From contig NZ_JACHMG010000001.1 of the NCBI RefSeq assembly GCF_014204865.1, positions 4,738,501 to 4,802,500 on the forward strand: DNA of 64,000 bases, given 5' to 3'. Shown one piece after another: positions 1-8,417 of the stretch. A program made the translations under genes and the position numbers. Position 1 is the first letter of the stretch. Each line of letters starts with the position of its first letter. The notes under the pieces are model-generated. The model was not told the origin of the DNA. It made no database searches and worked only from the letters and a program-made list of their open reading frames with translations. The DNA comes from Amycolatopsis jiangsuensis. GTDB taxonomy: Bacteria > Actinomycetota > Actinomycetes > Mycobacteriales > Pseudonocardiaceae.

Positions 1-1283
1 CGGAGATTCTGCACCATGAGCACGTTCGAGGGGCCGCGGTCCCCGATCTGCACCGGCGCTTCGATGGGGTCCGGCCAGAACGCGCACGGCTGGATGTTGG
101 CACCGGCGGCACCGAACAGCGGGTACCGGATCCGGTCGGCGGCGACGTTGCGCTGATAGGTCTGCACCGAGGTGGGCCAGCGCGAGTCGGAGCAAATTAT
201 GTAGTAACGCCCGGACACCAGATTCTCCGCGACCTCTGGGGAACCCACACCACCGGTCTCCCCCGGCAACGGCGGCGGTGGCTGGCCCGCGGACAGGGCC
301 TGCCAGGCTTTCGCGAGCCACGGCAGCTGAGGCCCACCGTAAAGCTGGCTGAAGGTGATCAGCCGGAACAGGGTGCCGTCGTAACGCCCGTCCGGCGCCT
401 CCACCGGTTTCCGGTCGAGCTGCGCGGCGAGCGCGAAGTACTTCGCGGTCACCTGCTCCGGGGTCGCGCCCAGGTGGTACTCCCGGTCGTTCGCGGCGGC
501 GTACTTCGCGAAGTCCGGGAACCGGTCCTCGACCCCCTGGCTGTAGAGCCGGTCGGACGGGTAGTCCCATCCGCCGGGGGCCAGGTTGCTGTCGAGCAGG
601 AAGCGGTCACTGCGCTGTGGGAACAGCGTTGTGTACACCGCGCCGAGGTGAGTGCCCCAGGACGAACCGGCATAGGAGATCTTCGACTCCCCCAGCACTT
701 CGCGGATCCGATCCATGTCGCGGGCGGTGTTCGCCGTGGAGATGTAGGGCAGCATCGACGCCGTCTTCGACGTGGTGCACTTCTCGGCGATTTCTTTCAC
801 TTCTTCGGCGTGCTTCGCGACGTCGGCACCATCGCGCGCGTACGGCGGGACGTTGCCGTACTTCTGCTGCTCCGCGCTCAGCCCACAGGTGACCGGCGTG
901 CTGTGCCCGATGCCGCGGGGATCGAACCCGATCACGTCGTAGGAGTCCAGGACTTCTTGGGGTAGACTGAACTGCGCCAGCTGCGCCGGATAGTTCAGCC
1001 CGGAGGACGGGCCGCCGGGGTTGGTCAGCAGCACGCCGCGCCGCTTCTCCGGCTTCTTGCTCGCCAGCCGCGAGATCTCGATCTCGATCTGCTGCCCGCC
1101 CGGGTTCCGGTGATCCAGCGGGACCGAGAGCTTCGAGCACTGCAGCCCGGTGGAGGGCGTGACGTCCGCCGGACACGGCCCCCATTCCAGCGCGCGGGGC
1201 GCGGCCGCGGCCAGTGAGATCCCCGGGACCGCCGCGGCCGCCAGGACCGCGGCGGCCAGTGCGGTGGGTAACGTTCTCCGCAT
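1..1283 (-). CDS. Secreted alpha/beta-hydrolase (tripeptidyl-aminopeptidase type), 3'-truncated by window
   Basis: Reading from the ATG at 1283, the protein opens with a signal peptide (MRRTLPTALAAAVLAAA, then AAAAPRA) and continues with the hydrolase core. The segment LLTNPGGP forms the oxyanion-loop region, and YDVIGFDPRGIGHSTPVTC is typical of S33-family secreted peptidases. The nucleophile elbow is GSSWG (around 640-700). The frame is still open at base 1, so the last ~60 residues, with the acid and His of the triad, lie outside. It is a clear paralogue of the gene at 9670-11115, same strand and same domain order. The family (SlpD/SlpE, TAP-type) releases short peptides from protein N-termini outside the cell; the true substrate is unknown. 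Confidence 0.85.
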   Translation of the reverse strand, partial: MRRTLPTALAAAVLAAAAVPGISLAAAAPRALEWGPCPADVTPSTGLQCSKLSVPLDHRNPGGQQIEIEISRLASKKPEKRRGVLLTNPGGPSSGLNYPAQLAQFSLPQEVLDSYDVIGFDPRGIGHSTPVTCGLSAEQQKYGNVPPYARDGADVAKHAEEVKEIAEKCTTSKTASMLPYISTANTARDMDRIREVLGESKISYAGSSWGTHLGAVYTTLFPQRSDRFLLDSNLAPGGWDYPSDRLYSQGVEDRFPDFAKYAAANDREYHLGATPEQVTAKYFALAAQLDRKPVEAPDGRYDGTLFRLITFSQLYGGPQLPWLAKAWQALSAGQPPPPLPGETGGVGSPEVAENLVSGRYYIICSDSRWPTSVQTYQRNVAADRIRYPLFGAAGANIQPCAFWPDPIEAPVQIGDRGPSNVLMVQNL

Positions 1284-1579
1284 CCGAATTCCCTCCCGAC
1301 GGTGCGAAACGATGACTGAAGCCATTCTTCGCACCGGAACGTCCGGACACATCCCGCGGGCGAACGGTCTTGGAGGACGGTTCTCTCGGTCAAAAGGATG
1401 AGAGCCCGAAGCGAAAAGGACGGCGCGCCAGAGCGAGAATGGCGTGCAGGGAAGGACGGACCGGAAAGGGAGGCAAGTGTCCGCAGCGCGAAGAAGACAA
1501 GTCATTGCCAAGGGATGGCCCACTACCGGAGGAGACGGCGCGCGTTCGCCGACCCGGCAACGTGGTAACTTCCTCGGTG

Positions 1580-2080
1580 ATGACTTCTCAAACCACGGCC
1601 ACCTGGGTTTCCGCGATCGGGAGTGCAGGCTCGCTGCTCGGGTTCGCTTCCTACGTGTGGATCATGCTGCTCAATCGCAAGGACCAGCCCGCCATTCGGC
1701 AGCAGGAACAGGCACAGTCGGTTTCCGCCTGGCTCGACCGGGGCGAGCAGTATGACCACGAGGAGGACTACGTCGTCTGCGCGCACAACAGCGGAGACGC
1801 GCCGGTTTTCGGCTGCGAGCTGAAGGTCGGCCGTCCCGATGAATCGGAACCCCACCAGGTGCGCTTCGCCATCATCCCGCCCGGCGCCACCGCAGTGCGA
1901 GCGTTGCCGTTCGGGCAGGAAGCGATGCCCGCTGCGGATCTGTACTCTGCCTCCGCCATCCCGGAATTTTCATTCACCGACTCACACGGCGGTCACTGGA
2001 CGCGGGACACCTCTGGCCTGCTCAGCCGCACTGACCGCCGCACGCTACGCGGACGCCGACGGTCCGCCACCCGTGGGTGA
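1580..2080 (+). CDS. Hypothetical membrane-anchored protein
   Basis: I do not recognise this family. From the ATG at 1580 it gives 166 residues: a short N-terminus, one hydrophobic helix (about residues 9-31) and a polar cytoplasmic- or exterior-facing domain that looks like a beta-rich module (VVCAHNSGDAPVFGCEL). The C-terminus ends in a basic tail. The frame stays open upstream, but that part is low-complexity and basic, so I take the internal ATG; a GTG at 1562 is possible. No SD is obvious. It stands alone, followed by a hairpin at 2167-2195 shared with the convergent gene. Confidence 0.5.
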   Translation: MTSQTTATWVSAIGSAGSLLGFASYVWIMLLNRKDQPAIRQQEQAQSVSAWLDRGEQYDHEEDYVVCAHNSGDAPVFGCELKVGRPDESEPHQVRFAIIPPGATAVRALPFGQEAMPAADLYSASAIPEFSFTDSHGGHWTRDTSGLLSRTDRRTLRGRRRSATRG

Positions 2081-2166
2081 TCCGGAACGCCCGAGGCTCA
2101 ACGTTGGCCGGTTGCCGCGCGCAGGGAATGCGCATGGTGGTGCACCGATCGGCGGGAGCAAGGGAG

Positions 2167-2195
2167 CGTTCCGTGCACCAGCAGCGCACGGAACG
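2167..2195. terminator. Bidirectional terminator hairpin
   Basis: A perfect 10-bp inverted repeat (cgttccgtgc at 2167-2176, gcacggaacg at 2186-2195) with a 9-nt loop sits in the 155-bp gap between convergent genes ending at 2080 and 2236. There is no T-run, as is usual for actinobacterial hairpin terminators. Confidence 0.6.
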
Positions 2196-2235
2196 ACCGG
2201 ACCGAATTCACCGGCGCGCAATATTCACGGCGCGT

Positions 2236-2733
2236 TCACAGTCGATGAATCCGGTTCAGCACGGCCTGGCTCCCCGCGAACAGCAGTGTCAGCACCGCAC
2301 CGAAGAGCACCCCGGTCACCGTGTTCCGGTACTGGTGCAGCCCGATCTCGTCGGCCAGCCCGGCGGCGAGGCTCGGGCCCTGGCTGACCAGCAGCCAGGT
2401 GACCGCCGCGCCAATGGCGACGACGAGGCCGTACCGCTCCTGGGAAACCTGCCGCCGCGCCTGCACGCCGCGCAGCCGGCTCAGCGGCGCCACTCCCTTC
2501 CCCAGCGCGCCTGCGACCAGCGCGAGCACGAGCAACCCCAGCACCACCGCGGAAATCGCCGTGGTCCCGCCCAGGTCCACGAAATCGTCCGCCGCCAGCG
2601 GCACCACGGCGAGCACGAACATCGCCGCGTAGACCCACCACGGCAACCGCGCCGCGCGGGCCGCGCGGCTCTGGTGCGTACGTACCTCCGCCAGTGCGTC
2701 GGTGGCCTGCTGCCGTTCGTCCGGATCGTTCAC
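2236..2733 (-). CDS. Four-helix integral membrane protein of unknown function
   Basis: 165 residues from a GTG at 2733, which has a good SD (gggagg) six bases upstream. The first ~30 residues are charged and cytoplasmic-like (NDPDERQQATDALAEVR). About four hydrophobic segments follow (WWVYAAMFVLAVVPLAA; AISAVVLGLLVLALVAGAL; LVVAIGAAVTWLLV; TVTGVLFGAVLTLLFAG), with a basic loop between helices 2 and 3. Small proteins like this often lie beside regulators in actinomycetes. The 9-bp inverted repeat at 2751-2797 lies just upstream of its start, so it may be regulated from there. No function can be assigned. Confidence 0.6.
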   Translation of the reverse strand: MNDPDERQQATDALAEVRTHQSRAARAARLPWWVYAAMFVLAVVPLAADDFVDLGGTTAISAVVLGLLVLALVAGALGKGVAPLSRLRGVQARRQVSQERYGLVVAIGAAVTWLLVSQGPSLAAGLADEIGLHQYRNTVTGVLFGAVLTLLFAGSQAVLNRIHRL

Positions 2734-2750
2734 GATGACCTCCCTTTCAC

Positions 2751-2797
2751 TACTTGCCTAGCTGGAATGTAGTCACTTCTTTCCGATCAGGCAAGTA
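2751..2797. promoter_or_regulatory. 9-bp inverted repeat, possible operator
   Basis: tacttgcct (2751-2759) and aggcaagta (2789-2797) are exact inverted copies separated by 29 bp. The intervening sequence is richer in A/T than its surroundings. It lies 18 bp upstream of the minus-strand gene starting at 2733 and ~195 bp upstream of the GntR gene. A dimeric regulator or looping pair of half-sites is an inference. Confidence 0.35.
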
Positions 2798-2936
2798 GCC
2801 GAAGTGGCCGGGAGGTGGCCCGAACTGGACCACTACCGGCCCAATCCGGGCCGGAAACCTACTGGTGAGCGGGGTTGCCGGGGCATCATCGACAGACGCA
2901 TTGGTCCACTGGAATACGTCACGGGCCTTGGCCACG

Positions 2937-2956
2937 GCACACGCCATGGCGTGTGC
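2937..2956. promoter_or_regulatory. Perfect 20-bp palindrome upstream of the GntR gene, candidate operator
   Basis: gcacacgccatggcgtgtgc reads identically on both strands with no spacer. It lies 36 bp before the ATG of the GntR/UTRA regulator, where an autoregulatory operator for the sugar operon would be expected. It does not match the DasR dre consensus (TGGTCTAGACCA core), so the bound regulator and effector could differ from DasR. Confidence 0.45.
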
Positions 2957-2991
2957 TGGATCGGGTTGCCCGCGGCGGTGAGGAGGGCGCG

Positions 2992-3723
2992 ATGACCGCT
3001 CCCGGAAAGATCGGCGAGGTGCGGGCCCGGCTGCTCGATCTCGTCGACCTCCTGCCCGAAGGTTCCCCGCTGCCCCCGGAGCGCGAGCTGGCGGTGCGCT
3101 GGCAGGTGGCCCGGATGACGCTGCGCCGGGCGATGGACGACCTCGTGCTGCAGGACATGCTAGTGCGCCGTCAGGGCAGCGGCACCTTCACGTCGCGGCC
3201 GAAGGTCAGCCGGCGGCTCGCCATGACGTCGTTCTCCGAGGAAATGCGCCGCCGCGGCATGCGGCCGGCCAGCCACACCCTCGAACTGCGCCGCCGCCGC
3301 GGGGACCGCACCCGGTGCCGGCTGCTGCGGATCCCGGCCGGTGAGGTCGTGGTCGAGTTCGTCCGGCTGCGGCTGGCCGACGACGCCCCGATGGCGCTGG
3401 AACGCACCATCGTCCCGGACCGCTACGTGCCAGGGCTCGCCATCGGCGATCTCGACAGTTCCTGGTACGAGCTGCTCGCGACCCGCTACGGCACCGACAT
3501 CGTCACCGGCACCTGCCAGATGGACCCGGTGCTGCCCGACCAGCGGACCGCGGAGCACCTGCGGATCCCGGTCAGCCAGCCGTGCCTGCGCATCCGCGGG
3601 ATCAGCCTCGACGCACGCGGCCGGGTGATGGAGAGCTGCGAGGCGACCTACCGCGGCGACCGCTACGCGATCACCGCCGATCTGCGGCGGCCGAACCGGA
3701 CCCAGCCACCCGTACCCCATTGA
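2992..3723 (+). CDS. GntR-family (HutC/UTRA type) transcriptional regulator of the sugar operon
   Basis: 243 residues. The N-terminal winged helix carries the classic GntR pattern (PLPPERELAVRWQVARMTLR, then a QGSGTF wing, about residues 22-62). The C-terminal ~160 residues form a UTRA effector domain (LEVVV-type strands, ALERTIVPDRYVPGL, ESCEATYRGDRYAI). UTRA regulators usually sense phosphorylated amino sugars or similar metabolites. I chose the ATG at 2992 because gaggagg lies 8 bases upstream. It is the first gene of a same-strand run with sugar-uptake genes 20 bp downstream, so it probably represses that operon and responds to an imported or phosphorylated amino sugar. Confidence 0.85.
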   Translation: MTAPGKIGEVRARLLDLVDLLPEGSPLPPERELAVRWQVARMTLRRAMDDLVLQDMLVRRQGSGTFTSRPKVSRRLAMTSFSEEMRRRGMRPASHTLELRRRRGDRTRCRLLRIPAGEVVVEFVRLRLADDAPMALERTIVPDRYVPGLAIGDLDSSWYELLATRYGTDIVTGTCQMDPVLPDQRTAEHLRIPVSQPCLRIRGISLDARGRVMESCEATYRGDRYAITADLRRPNRTQPPVPH

Positions 3724-3743
3724 GCACCGACCCTGGAGGCAGC

Positions 3744-5054
3744 ATGGCCGAGCACGGAATCCGTTCCCTGCGCCACATCCGGACGGCAGGTGCCGCGATC
3801 CTGGCGGCACTGCTGGCCGCCGCCACGCTGTCGGCCTGCGGTGGCGACGAGTCCGGCGGCGCGGTGACGTTGAAGTTCTGGACGCACACCCATCCGCCGA
3901 TGATCAAGCTCAACCAGACGCTCATCGCCGAGTACGAACGACAGCACCCGAACGTCCGCATCGAGTACCAGCAGGTCCCGAACGACGAGTTCGACACGAA
4001 GATGCTGACCTCGATGAGCAACGGCACCGGCCCGGACGTGCTGAACCTCGACGACACGACGTTGCGCGGCGAGTACCTTCCCAAACGGCTGCTCGCGCCC
4101 ATCGACTACGGCGCGCTGGGCACGGGTTCCGCGGACGAGCTCAAGGCGCGTTACCTGCCGCGCACCCTCGACGGCGCTTCGGCGGACAACGAGCTGTACG
4201 GCCTGCCGAGCGAGTTCAACGCGACCGCGTTCGCCGTCAACACCCAGCACTTCGCCGACGCCGGGCTCGATCCGGACGCGCCGCCGAAGACCTGGCAGGA
4301 CGTGGCCGCGGACGCGCGGAAGCTCAGCGGCGCAGGGCACACCCAGGCGTTCAGCTTCCTCTACCTGCATTCCGGCTGGTACACCCAGCAACTGCAGACG
4401 CTGTTGAACGAGACCGGCGGGACGATCACCGACCCGGGCCACCAGAAGGCGACCGTCACCAGCCCGCAGGCACAGGCGGCGTTGAAGATCTGGACCGATC
4501 TCGCGACCGGCGCCGGCCGTGCCGCGGACCCGAACCGGACCTCACGCGAGGCGACCTCGCCGTTCAGCGATCTCGCCACCGGACGCCAGTCGATGGCGAT
4601 CGTCTACCCGTGGGCGATGGAGCAGATCAGGGAAAGCAACCCCGACACCTTCGCCAAGCTGAAGCTCGTCCCGCTGCCGCAGGTGAACCCGGCGAAACCG
4701 GTGAACCGCTGGTACGGCTACTACTGGGGGGTCAGCCGGGCGAGTGAGCACCAGCAGCAGGCCTGGCAGTTCATCGCCTACCTGGCGAGCCAGTCGCAGC
4801 GCTGGCTGTCCGACGTCAAGTTCATCCAGCCGGTGAAGGGCTGGGACACCAGCGCGGCGGGCAAGCAGGTGCCCGGGCTCGACGTGTGGTCCGCGGCCTA
4901 CCGGCAGGGAAAGTTCGACGAGGTGGCGCCGCACTTCGCGGAGATCAAGGACGCGGTGATGGCGATGGTCAACGACACCGTCTTCGACCACGTCGCGATC
5001 CCGGAGGCGTCCCGGAAGGCTGCCGAGACGATCGACCGCAGCCTGGGGAGCTGA
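3744..5054 (+). CDS. Sugar ABC transporter, lipoprotein substrate-binding protein
   Basis: 436 residues with a lipoprotein signal: basic start, hydrophobic stretch, then lipobox L29-S30-A31-C32 followed by GGDESGG. The mature part matches family 1 extracellular solute-binding proteins (LKFWTHTHPPMIKLNQTLI, the ANNELYGLPSE-type segment, and a C-terminal LASQSQRW helix). It would sit anchored outside the membrane and deliver an oligo- or monosaccharide to the permeases encoded next. SD ggagg is 6 bases before the ATG. It follows the regulator by 20 bp and precedes the first permease by 4 bp. Confidence 0.88.
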   Translation: MAEHGIRSLRHIRTAGAAILAALLAAATLSACGGDESGGAVTLKFWTHTHPPMIKLNQTLIAEYERQHPNVRIEYQQVPNDEFDTKMLTSMSNGTGPDVLNLDDTTLRGEYLPKRLLAPIDYGALGTGSADELKARYLPRTLDGASADNELYGLPSEFNATAFAVNTQHFADAGLDPDAPPKTWQDVAADARKLSGAGHTQAFSFLYLHSGWYTQQLQTLLNETGGTITDPGHQKATVTSPQAQAALKIWTDLATGAGRAADPNRTSREATSPFSDLATGRQSMAIVYPWAMEQIRESNPDTFAKLKLVPLPQVNPAKPVNRWYGYYWGVSRASEHQQQAWQFIAYLASQSQRWLSDVKFIQPVKGWDTSAAGKQVPGLDVWSAAYRQGKFDEVAPHFAEIKDAVMAMVNDTVFDHVAIPEASRKAAETIDRSLGS

Positions 5055-5058
5055 GCGC

Positions 5059-5964
5059 ATGGCTGTGCTGTCGATCAGGCCCAAGGCGCCGCGCTCCCCC
5101 GCGCCGTCGCGGAACAAGCCGGTGCGAGGCCGGCGGAAGGCGGTCGGTGCGCTGTTCGCGGTGCCCGCGCTGGCGTTGTTCCTCGTCTTCGCGATCTACC
5201 CGATGCTACGGGTGTTCTACCTGTCCCTGTTCGACTACAGCCTGACCTCGCCGCCGGAGTTCGTGGGCTTCGAGAATTTCACGTACCTGGCCACGGATCC
5301 GCAGTTCGGCGCGGCGCTGTGGCAGACCGTGGTGTACGCCGCGGGCACCTACGTTCCCGCGCTCGCACTGGCACTCGTGCTCGCGCACGCCCTCAACACC
5401 CGCACACGCGGCAGCGGTCTGCTGCGGCTGCTGTACTTCCTGCCGGTGGCGATCAGCTGGGTCGCGGTGTCGGTGATCTGGCGGGTCGTGCTCAACCCGG
5501 ACGGCCTGCTCAACCAGGCACTCGGCCTGCACCTCAACTGGCTCACCAGCTCCGGCAGTGCGATGTGGGGCCTGGTCGTGATGGGCGTGTGGAAGGAGAC
5601 CGGGTTCTTCCTGATCCTGTTCCTCGCCGGCCTGCAGTCCATTCCGGACGAACTGCACGAGGCGGCCCGGCTGGACGGCGCGGGAGCGTTCGCGCGCTTC
5701 CGCTACGTCACCTGGCCGATGCTGCTCCCGGTGACCGCGGTGTGCTCGGTGATGGCGGTCATCCGCGGCTTTCAGGCGTTCAGCCCGCAGCTGGTGTTGA
5801 CCAACGGCGGTTTCGGCACGCAGGTGGTCAACCTGTTCGTGTACAAGACGGCGTTCGAGAACGCCCGGATGGGCCGGGCTTCCGCGGTGGCGGTGCTGAT
5901 GTTCCTGCTGTTGTTCGGGCTGACCCTGCTGCAGTTGAAGGTCTTCGCGAGGAGGGACCGATGA
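5059..5964 (+). CDS. Sugar ABC transporter permease (MalF/UgpA type)
   Basis: 301 residues with six predicted membrane helices (for example VPALALFLVFAIYPMLRVF near the N-terminus). The EAA loop, ELHEAARLDGAGAFARFRYV, contacts the ATPase. It pairs with the permease starting at 5961, overlapping its start by the ATGA tetranucleotide, so the two are translationally coupled. The N-terminal ~30 residues are a basic cytoplasmic extension. No ATPase gene is present in the operon; in actinomycetes a shared MsiK-type ATPase commonly serves such importers. Confidence 0.88.
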   Translation: MAVLSIRPKAPRSPAPSRNKPVRGRRKAVGALFAVPALALFLVFAIYPMLRVFYLSLFDYSLTSPPEFVGFENFTYLATDPQFGAALWQTVVYAAGTYVPALALALVLAHALNTRTRGSGLLRLLYFLPVAISWVAVSVIWRVVLNPDGLLNQALGLHLNWLTSSGSAMWGLVVMGVWKETGFFLILFLAGLQSIPDELHEAARLDGAGAFARFRYVTWPMLLPVTAVCSVMAVIRGFQAFSPQLVLTNGGFGTQVVNLFVYKTAFENARMGRASAVAVLMFLLLFGLTLLQLKVFARRDR

Positions 5965-6806
5965 GCGGGCCGCGCAGCAAGGCCGCACGCGTGGGGCGCG
6001 GCACCGCGATGACCGTCGCCGGGCTCGGCGGACTGGTGTTCGTTTCCGTGCTGGTGTACGCGGTGCTGACCGCGTTGAAGCCGGCGTCGGAGGTGCTTTC
6101 CGTTCCCCTGCACTGGCTTCCCAGTACCTTTGAATGGTCCAATCTGACGCTGCCGTTCACCGAAACGCCGTTCGCGCGGTACTTCCTCAACAGCACGGTC
6201 GTCGGGGTCAGCGTCACCCTGCTGAACGTGGTGACCTGCACCGCGGCCGGGTTCAGCTTCGCGAAGTTCCGCTACCGCGGCCGCGACACCGCGTTCATGG
6301 TCGTGCTGGCCACGCTGATGATCCCGATCGAGATCATCTACGTGCCGCTCTACAGCCTGGTGTACTCGCTGGGCTGGGTGGACAGCTTCGCCGGGCTGAT
6401 CGTGCCGGCCGGCACGAGCGCGTTCGGGATCTTCCTGATGCGCCAGGCGATCGGCAATGTCCCGGACGAGCTGATCGAGGCCGCCCGCCTCGACGGTGCC
6501 GGAGATCTGCGCACGCTGGTGTCGATCGTGGTACCGGTGGTGAAGGGCCCGATGGCGGCGCTGGCCCTGTTCATCTTCATGCTCAACTGGGACTCCCACC
6601 TGTGGCCGCTGCTGATCGCCTCGGACGACGAGCACCGCACCCTTCCGGTGGGGCTCTCGGCGATGCAGGCGGACAACCTCGGCAGCGCCGCGGTGCCGAT
6701 GATGCTCGTCGCCGCGCTTCTCGCGGCACTGCCGACGGTCCTGCTTTTCGTGACGCTGCAACGGAAGTTCGTCGAGGGCGTGACGATGTCGGCCGGTATC
6801 CGATGA
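5961..6806 (+). CDS. Sugar ABC transporter permease (MalG/UgpE type)
   Basis: 281 residues, six helices, with the MalG-type EAA motif ELIEAARLDGAGDLRTLVSI and the typical late segment FMLNWDSHLWPLLI. It forms the heterodimeric channel with the preceding permease. The start overlaps the upstream stop (ATGA) and the stop overlaps the next start (6803), so three genes are coupled in a row. Confidence 0.88.
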   Translation: MSGPRSKAARVGRGTAMTVAGLGGLVFVSVLVYAVLTALKPASEVLSVPLHWLPSTFEWSNLTLPFTETPFARYFLNSTVVGVSVTLLNVVTCTAAGFSFAKFRYRGRDTAFMVVLATLMIPIEIIYVPLYSLVYSLGWVDSFAGLIVPAGTSAFGIFLMRQAIGNVPDELIEAARLDGAGDLRTLVSIVVPVVKGPMAALALFIFMLNWDSHLWPLLIASDDEHRTLPVGLSAMQADNLGSAAVPMMLVAALLAALPTVLLFVTLQRKFVEGVTMSAGIR

Positions 6807-7735
6807 CCGCCACGTGGGTCGCGGTCGACGGCGGCCAGACCGGATTACGCCTGGTGTCCGGTCCCGAGGCACGCGCGGGCAAGGGCCCGGGTTTCGACTA
6901 CCGGCACGGTGATCCGGTCGCCACGATCACCGAAGCCGTGCGCGTCGCGGCGCTGGACGCGGGGCTGTCCGATCCGGTGGCGCTGGCCTGTCTCGGACTG
7001 ACCGGCCACCCGGCCGAACCCGCGGACCGGAACCGGCTCGGCGCCGCGGTGGCCGGTGTATTGCGAGCCGGCGAGGTACGGCTGTGCGAGGACATGGTGA
7101 CCGCGCACGCCGGAGCGTTGCCGAGTGGGCACGGTGTGGTGCTGGCCGCTGGGACGGGAGTGGTGTGCCTCGCGGTCGGCGAGGGCGGGGTACACCGCAA
7201 AGTCGGCGGTGATGGCCATCTGCTCGGTGACGCTGGGGGCGGGTTCGCGATCGGCCGGGCCGGACTCGCCGCCGTGCTCGCCGCCGCCGACGGCCGCGGA
7301 CCGGCGACCAGCCTCACCGCCGTCGCCGAGCTGCGCTTCGGCCCGATACCCGGGATGGCGCAACGAATCCACCAGATCCCGTCCCCGGTCGCCGCCATCG
7401 CCTCCTTCGCACCCGAGGTCTTTGCCGTGGCCGCCCAGGCGGACCCGGTGGCGAGCGCGATCGTGACCGCCGCGGCTGACGACCTGGCCTGCACCATCGC
7501 CGCCGCGGTACGGGTGCTCGACCGCGGCGAGACCGTTCCGGTGGCGTGCACCGGCCGGGTGTTCGAGGCCGGTGAGCTGCTGCTGGCCCCGCTCCGCGAA
7601 CGGCTCGCCGTCCTCGCTCCGGCGGCTCGGCTCGTCCCGCCGGAGGGCGACCCGCTCGACGGCGCCGTCCGGCTCGCCACCGCCGAACCAGGCCCGTATT
7701 CGCGTCTGATGTCCGTACACCGCGCCTGTCGTTGA
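6803..7735 (+). CDS. BadF/BadG-type sugar kinase, probable N-acetylhexosamine kinase
   Basis: 310 residues of the ASKHA fold. The phosphate-1 loop is AVDGGQT near the N-terminus. The second nucleotide loop is VVLAAGTGVVC, and GDAGGGFAIGRAGL matches N-acetylglucosamine-kinase-like BadF proteins. The expected reaction is ATP-dependent 6-phosphorylation of an imported amino sugar in the cytoplasm. The position between the permeases and NanE suggests N-acetylmannosamine (or a related acyl-hexosamine) as substrate; that is inference. Start ATG overlaps the permease stop. Confidence 0.78.
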   Translation: MTATWVAVDGGQTGLRLVSGPEARAGKGPGFDYRHGDPVATITEAVRVAALDAGLSDPVALACLGLTGHPAEPADRNRLGAAVAGVLRAGEVRLCEDMVTAHAGALPSGHGVVLAAGTGVVCLAVGEGGVHRKVGGDGHLLGDAGGGFAIGRAGLAAVLAAADGRGPATSLTAVAELRFGPIPGMAQRIHQIPSPVAAIASFAPEVFAVAAQADPVASAIVTAAADDLACTIAAAVRVLDRGETVPVACTGRVFEAGELLLAPLRERLAVLAPAARLVPPEGDPLDGAVRLATAEPGPYSRLMSVHRACR

Positions 7736-7745
7736 GGAGAACACA

Positions 7746-8417
7746 GTGGACGATCGGCTCCCCTTTCCCTCCGGTGCGTTGCTGGTGTCCTGCCAGGCAC
7801 AGCCGGGCAACCCCCTGCACGGACCGGTGTCGATGGCGAGGATGGCCGCCGCCGCGGCCGCGGGCGGGGCACGCGCGATCCGGGCGAACGGCCCGGCCGA
7901 CGTCGCCGCCATCCGGTCCGAAGTGGACCTTCCGGTGCTCGGGATCAACAAGGTCTTCGGCCCGGACGGGGTGTTCATCACGCCCACGTTCGAGGATGCC
8001 GCCGCGGTGGTGCGGGCAGGCGCGGCGATGGTGGCGATCGACGGCACCGCGCGGCCGCGGCCGGGCGGCGGGTCACTCGGCGATCAGATCCGGCGGATCC
8101 ACGCGGAACTCGGCGTGCCGGTGATGGCCGACGTCGACGACCTCGCGGCGGGCACCGCGGCCCGGGCCGCCGGAGCCGACGTCGTCGCCACGACGCTGTC
8201 CGGCTACACCGGCGGCCCGGCACCGGAAGGACCGGACATCGGCCTGGTCGCCGAGCTGGTGACCAGGCTCGACTGCCCGGTGATCGCCGAGGGCCGCTAC
8301 CGCAGCGCGGAAGACGTACGGGCAGCTGTCGACGCGGGCGCGTACGCGGTCGTCGTCGGCACAGCGATCACGAACCCGATGGCCATCACCACCCGGCTGG
8401 CGAAGGCGTTGTCGTGA
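7746..8417 (+). CDS. nanE: N-acylglucosamine-6-phosphate 2-epimerase (NanE)
   Basis: 223 residues, a (beta/alpha)8 NanE protein. Recognisable segments are VLGINKVFGPDGVFITPTFE (with Lys69), MVAIDGTARPRP, MADVDDLAAG, TTLSGYTGG and VIAEGRYRSAEDVR followed by VVGTAITNP. The family converts N-acetylmannosamine-6-phosphate to N-acetylglucosamine-6-phosphate in sialic acid or ManNAc catabolism. The start is a GTG with gaggag upstream. No NanA lyase, sialidase or NagA deacetylase is nearby, so the input is more likely ManNAc than intact sialic acid, with NagA/NagB supplied elsewhere. Confidence 0.88.
   Translation: MDDRLPFPSGALLVSCQAQPGNPLHGPVSMARMAAAAAAGGARAIRANGPADVAAIRSEVDLPVLGINKVFGPDGVFITPTFEDAAAVVRAGAAMVAIDGTARPRPGGGSLGDQIRRIHAELGVPVMADVDDLAAGTAARAAGADVVATTLSGYTGGPAPEGPDIGLVAELVTRLDCPVIAEGRYRSAEDVRAAVDAGAYAVVVGTAITNPMAITTRLAKALS

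Noticed and set aside
2810..2925. DasR dre-like sequences near the GntR gene (ctggaccact, ttggtccact)
   Set aside because: Neither forms the palindromic TGGTCTAGACCA core; only half-site resemblance. The perfect palindrome at 2937-2956 is a better operator.
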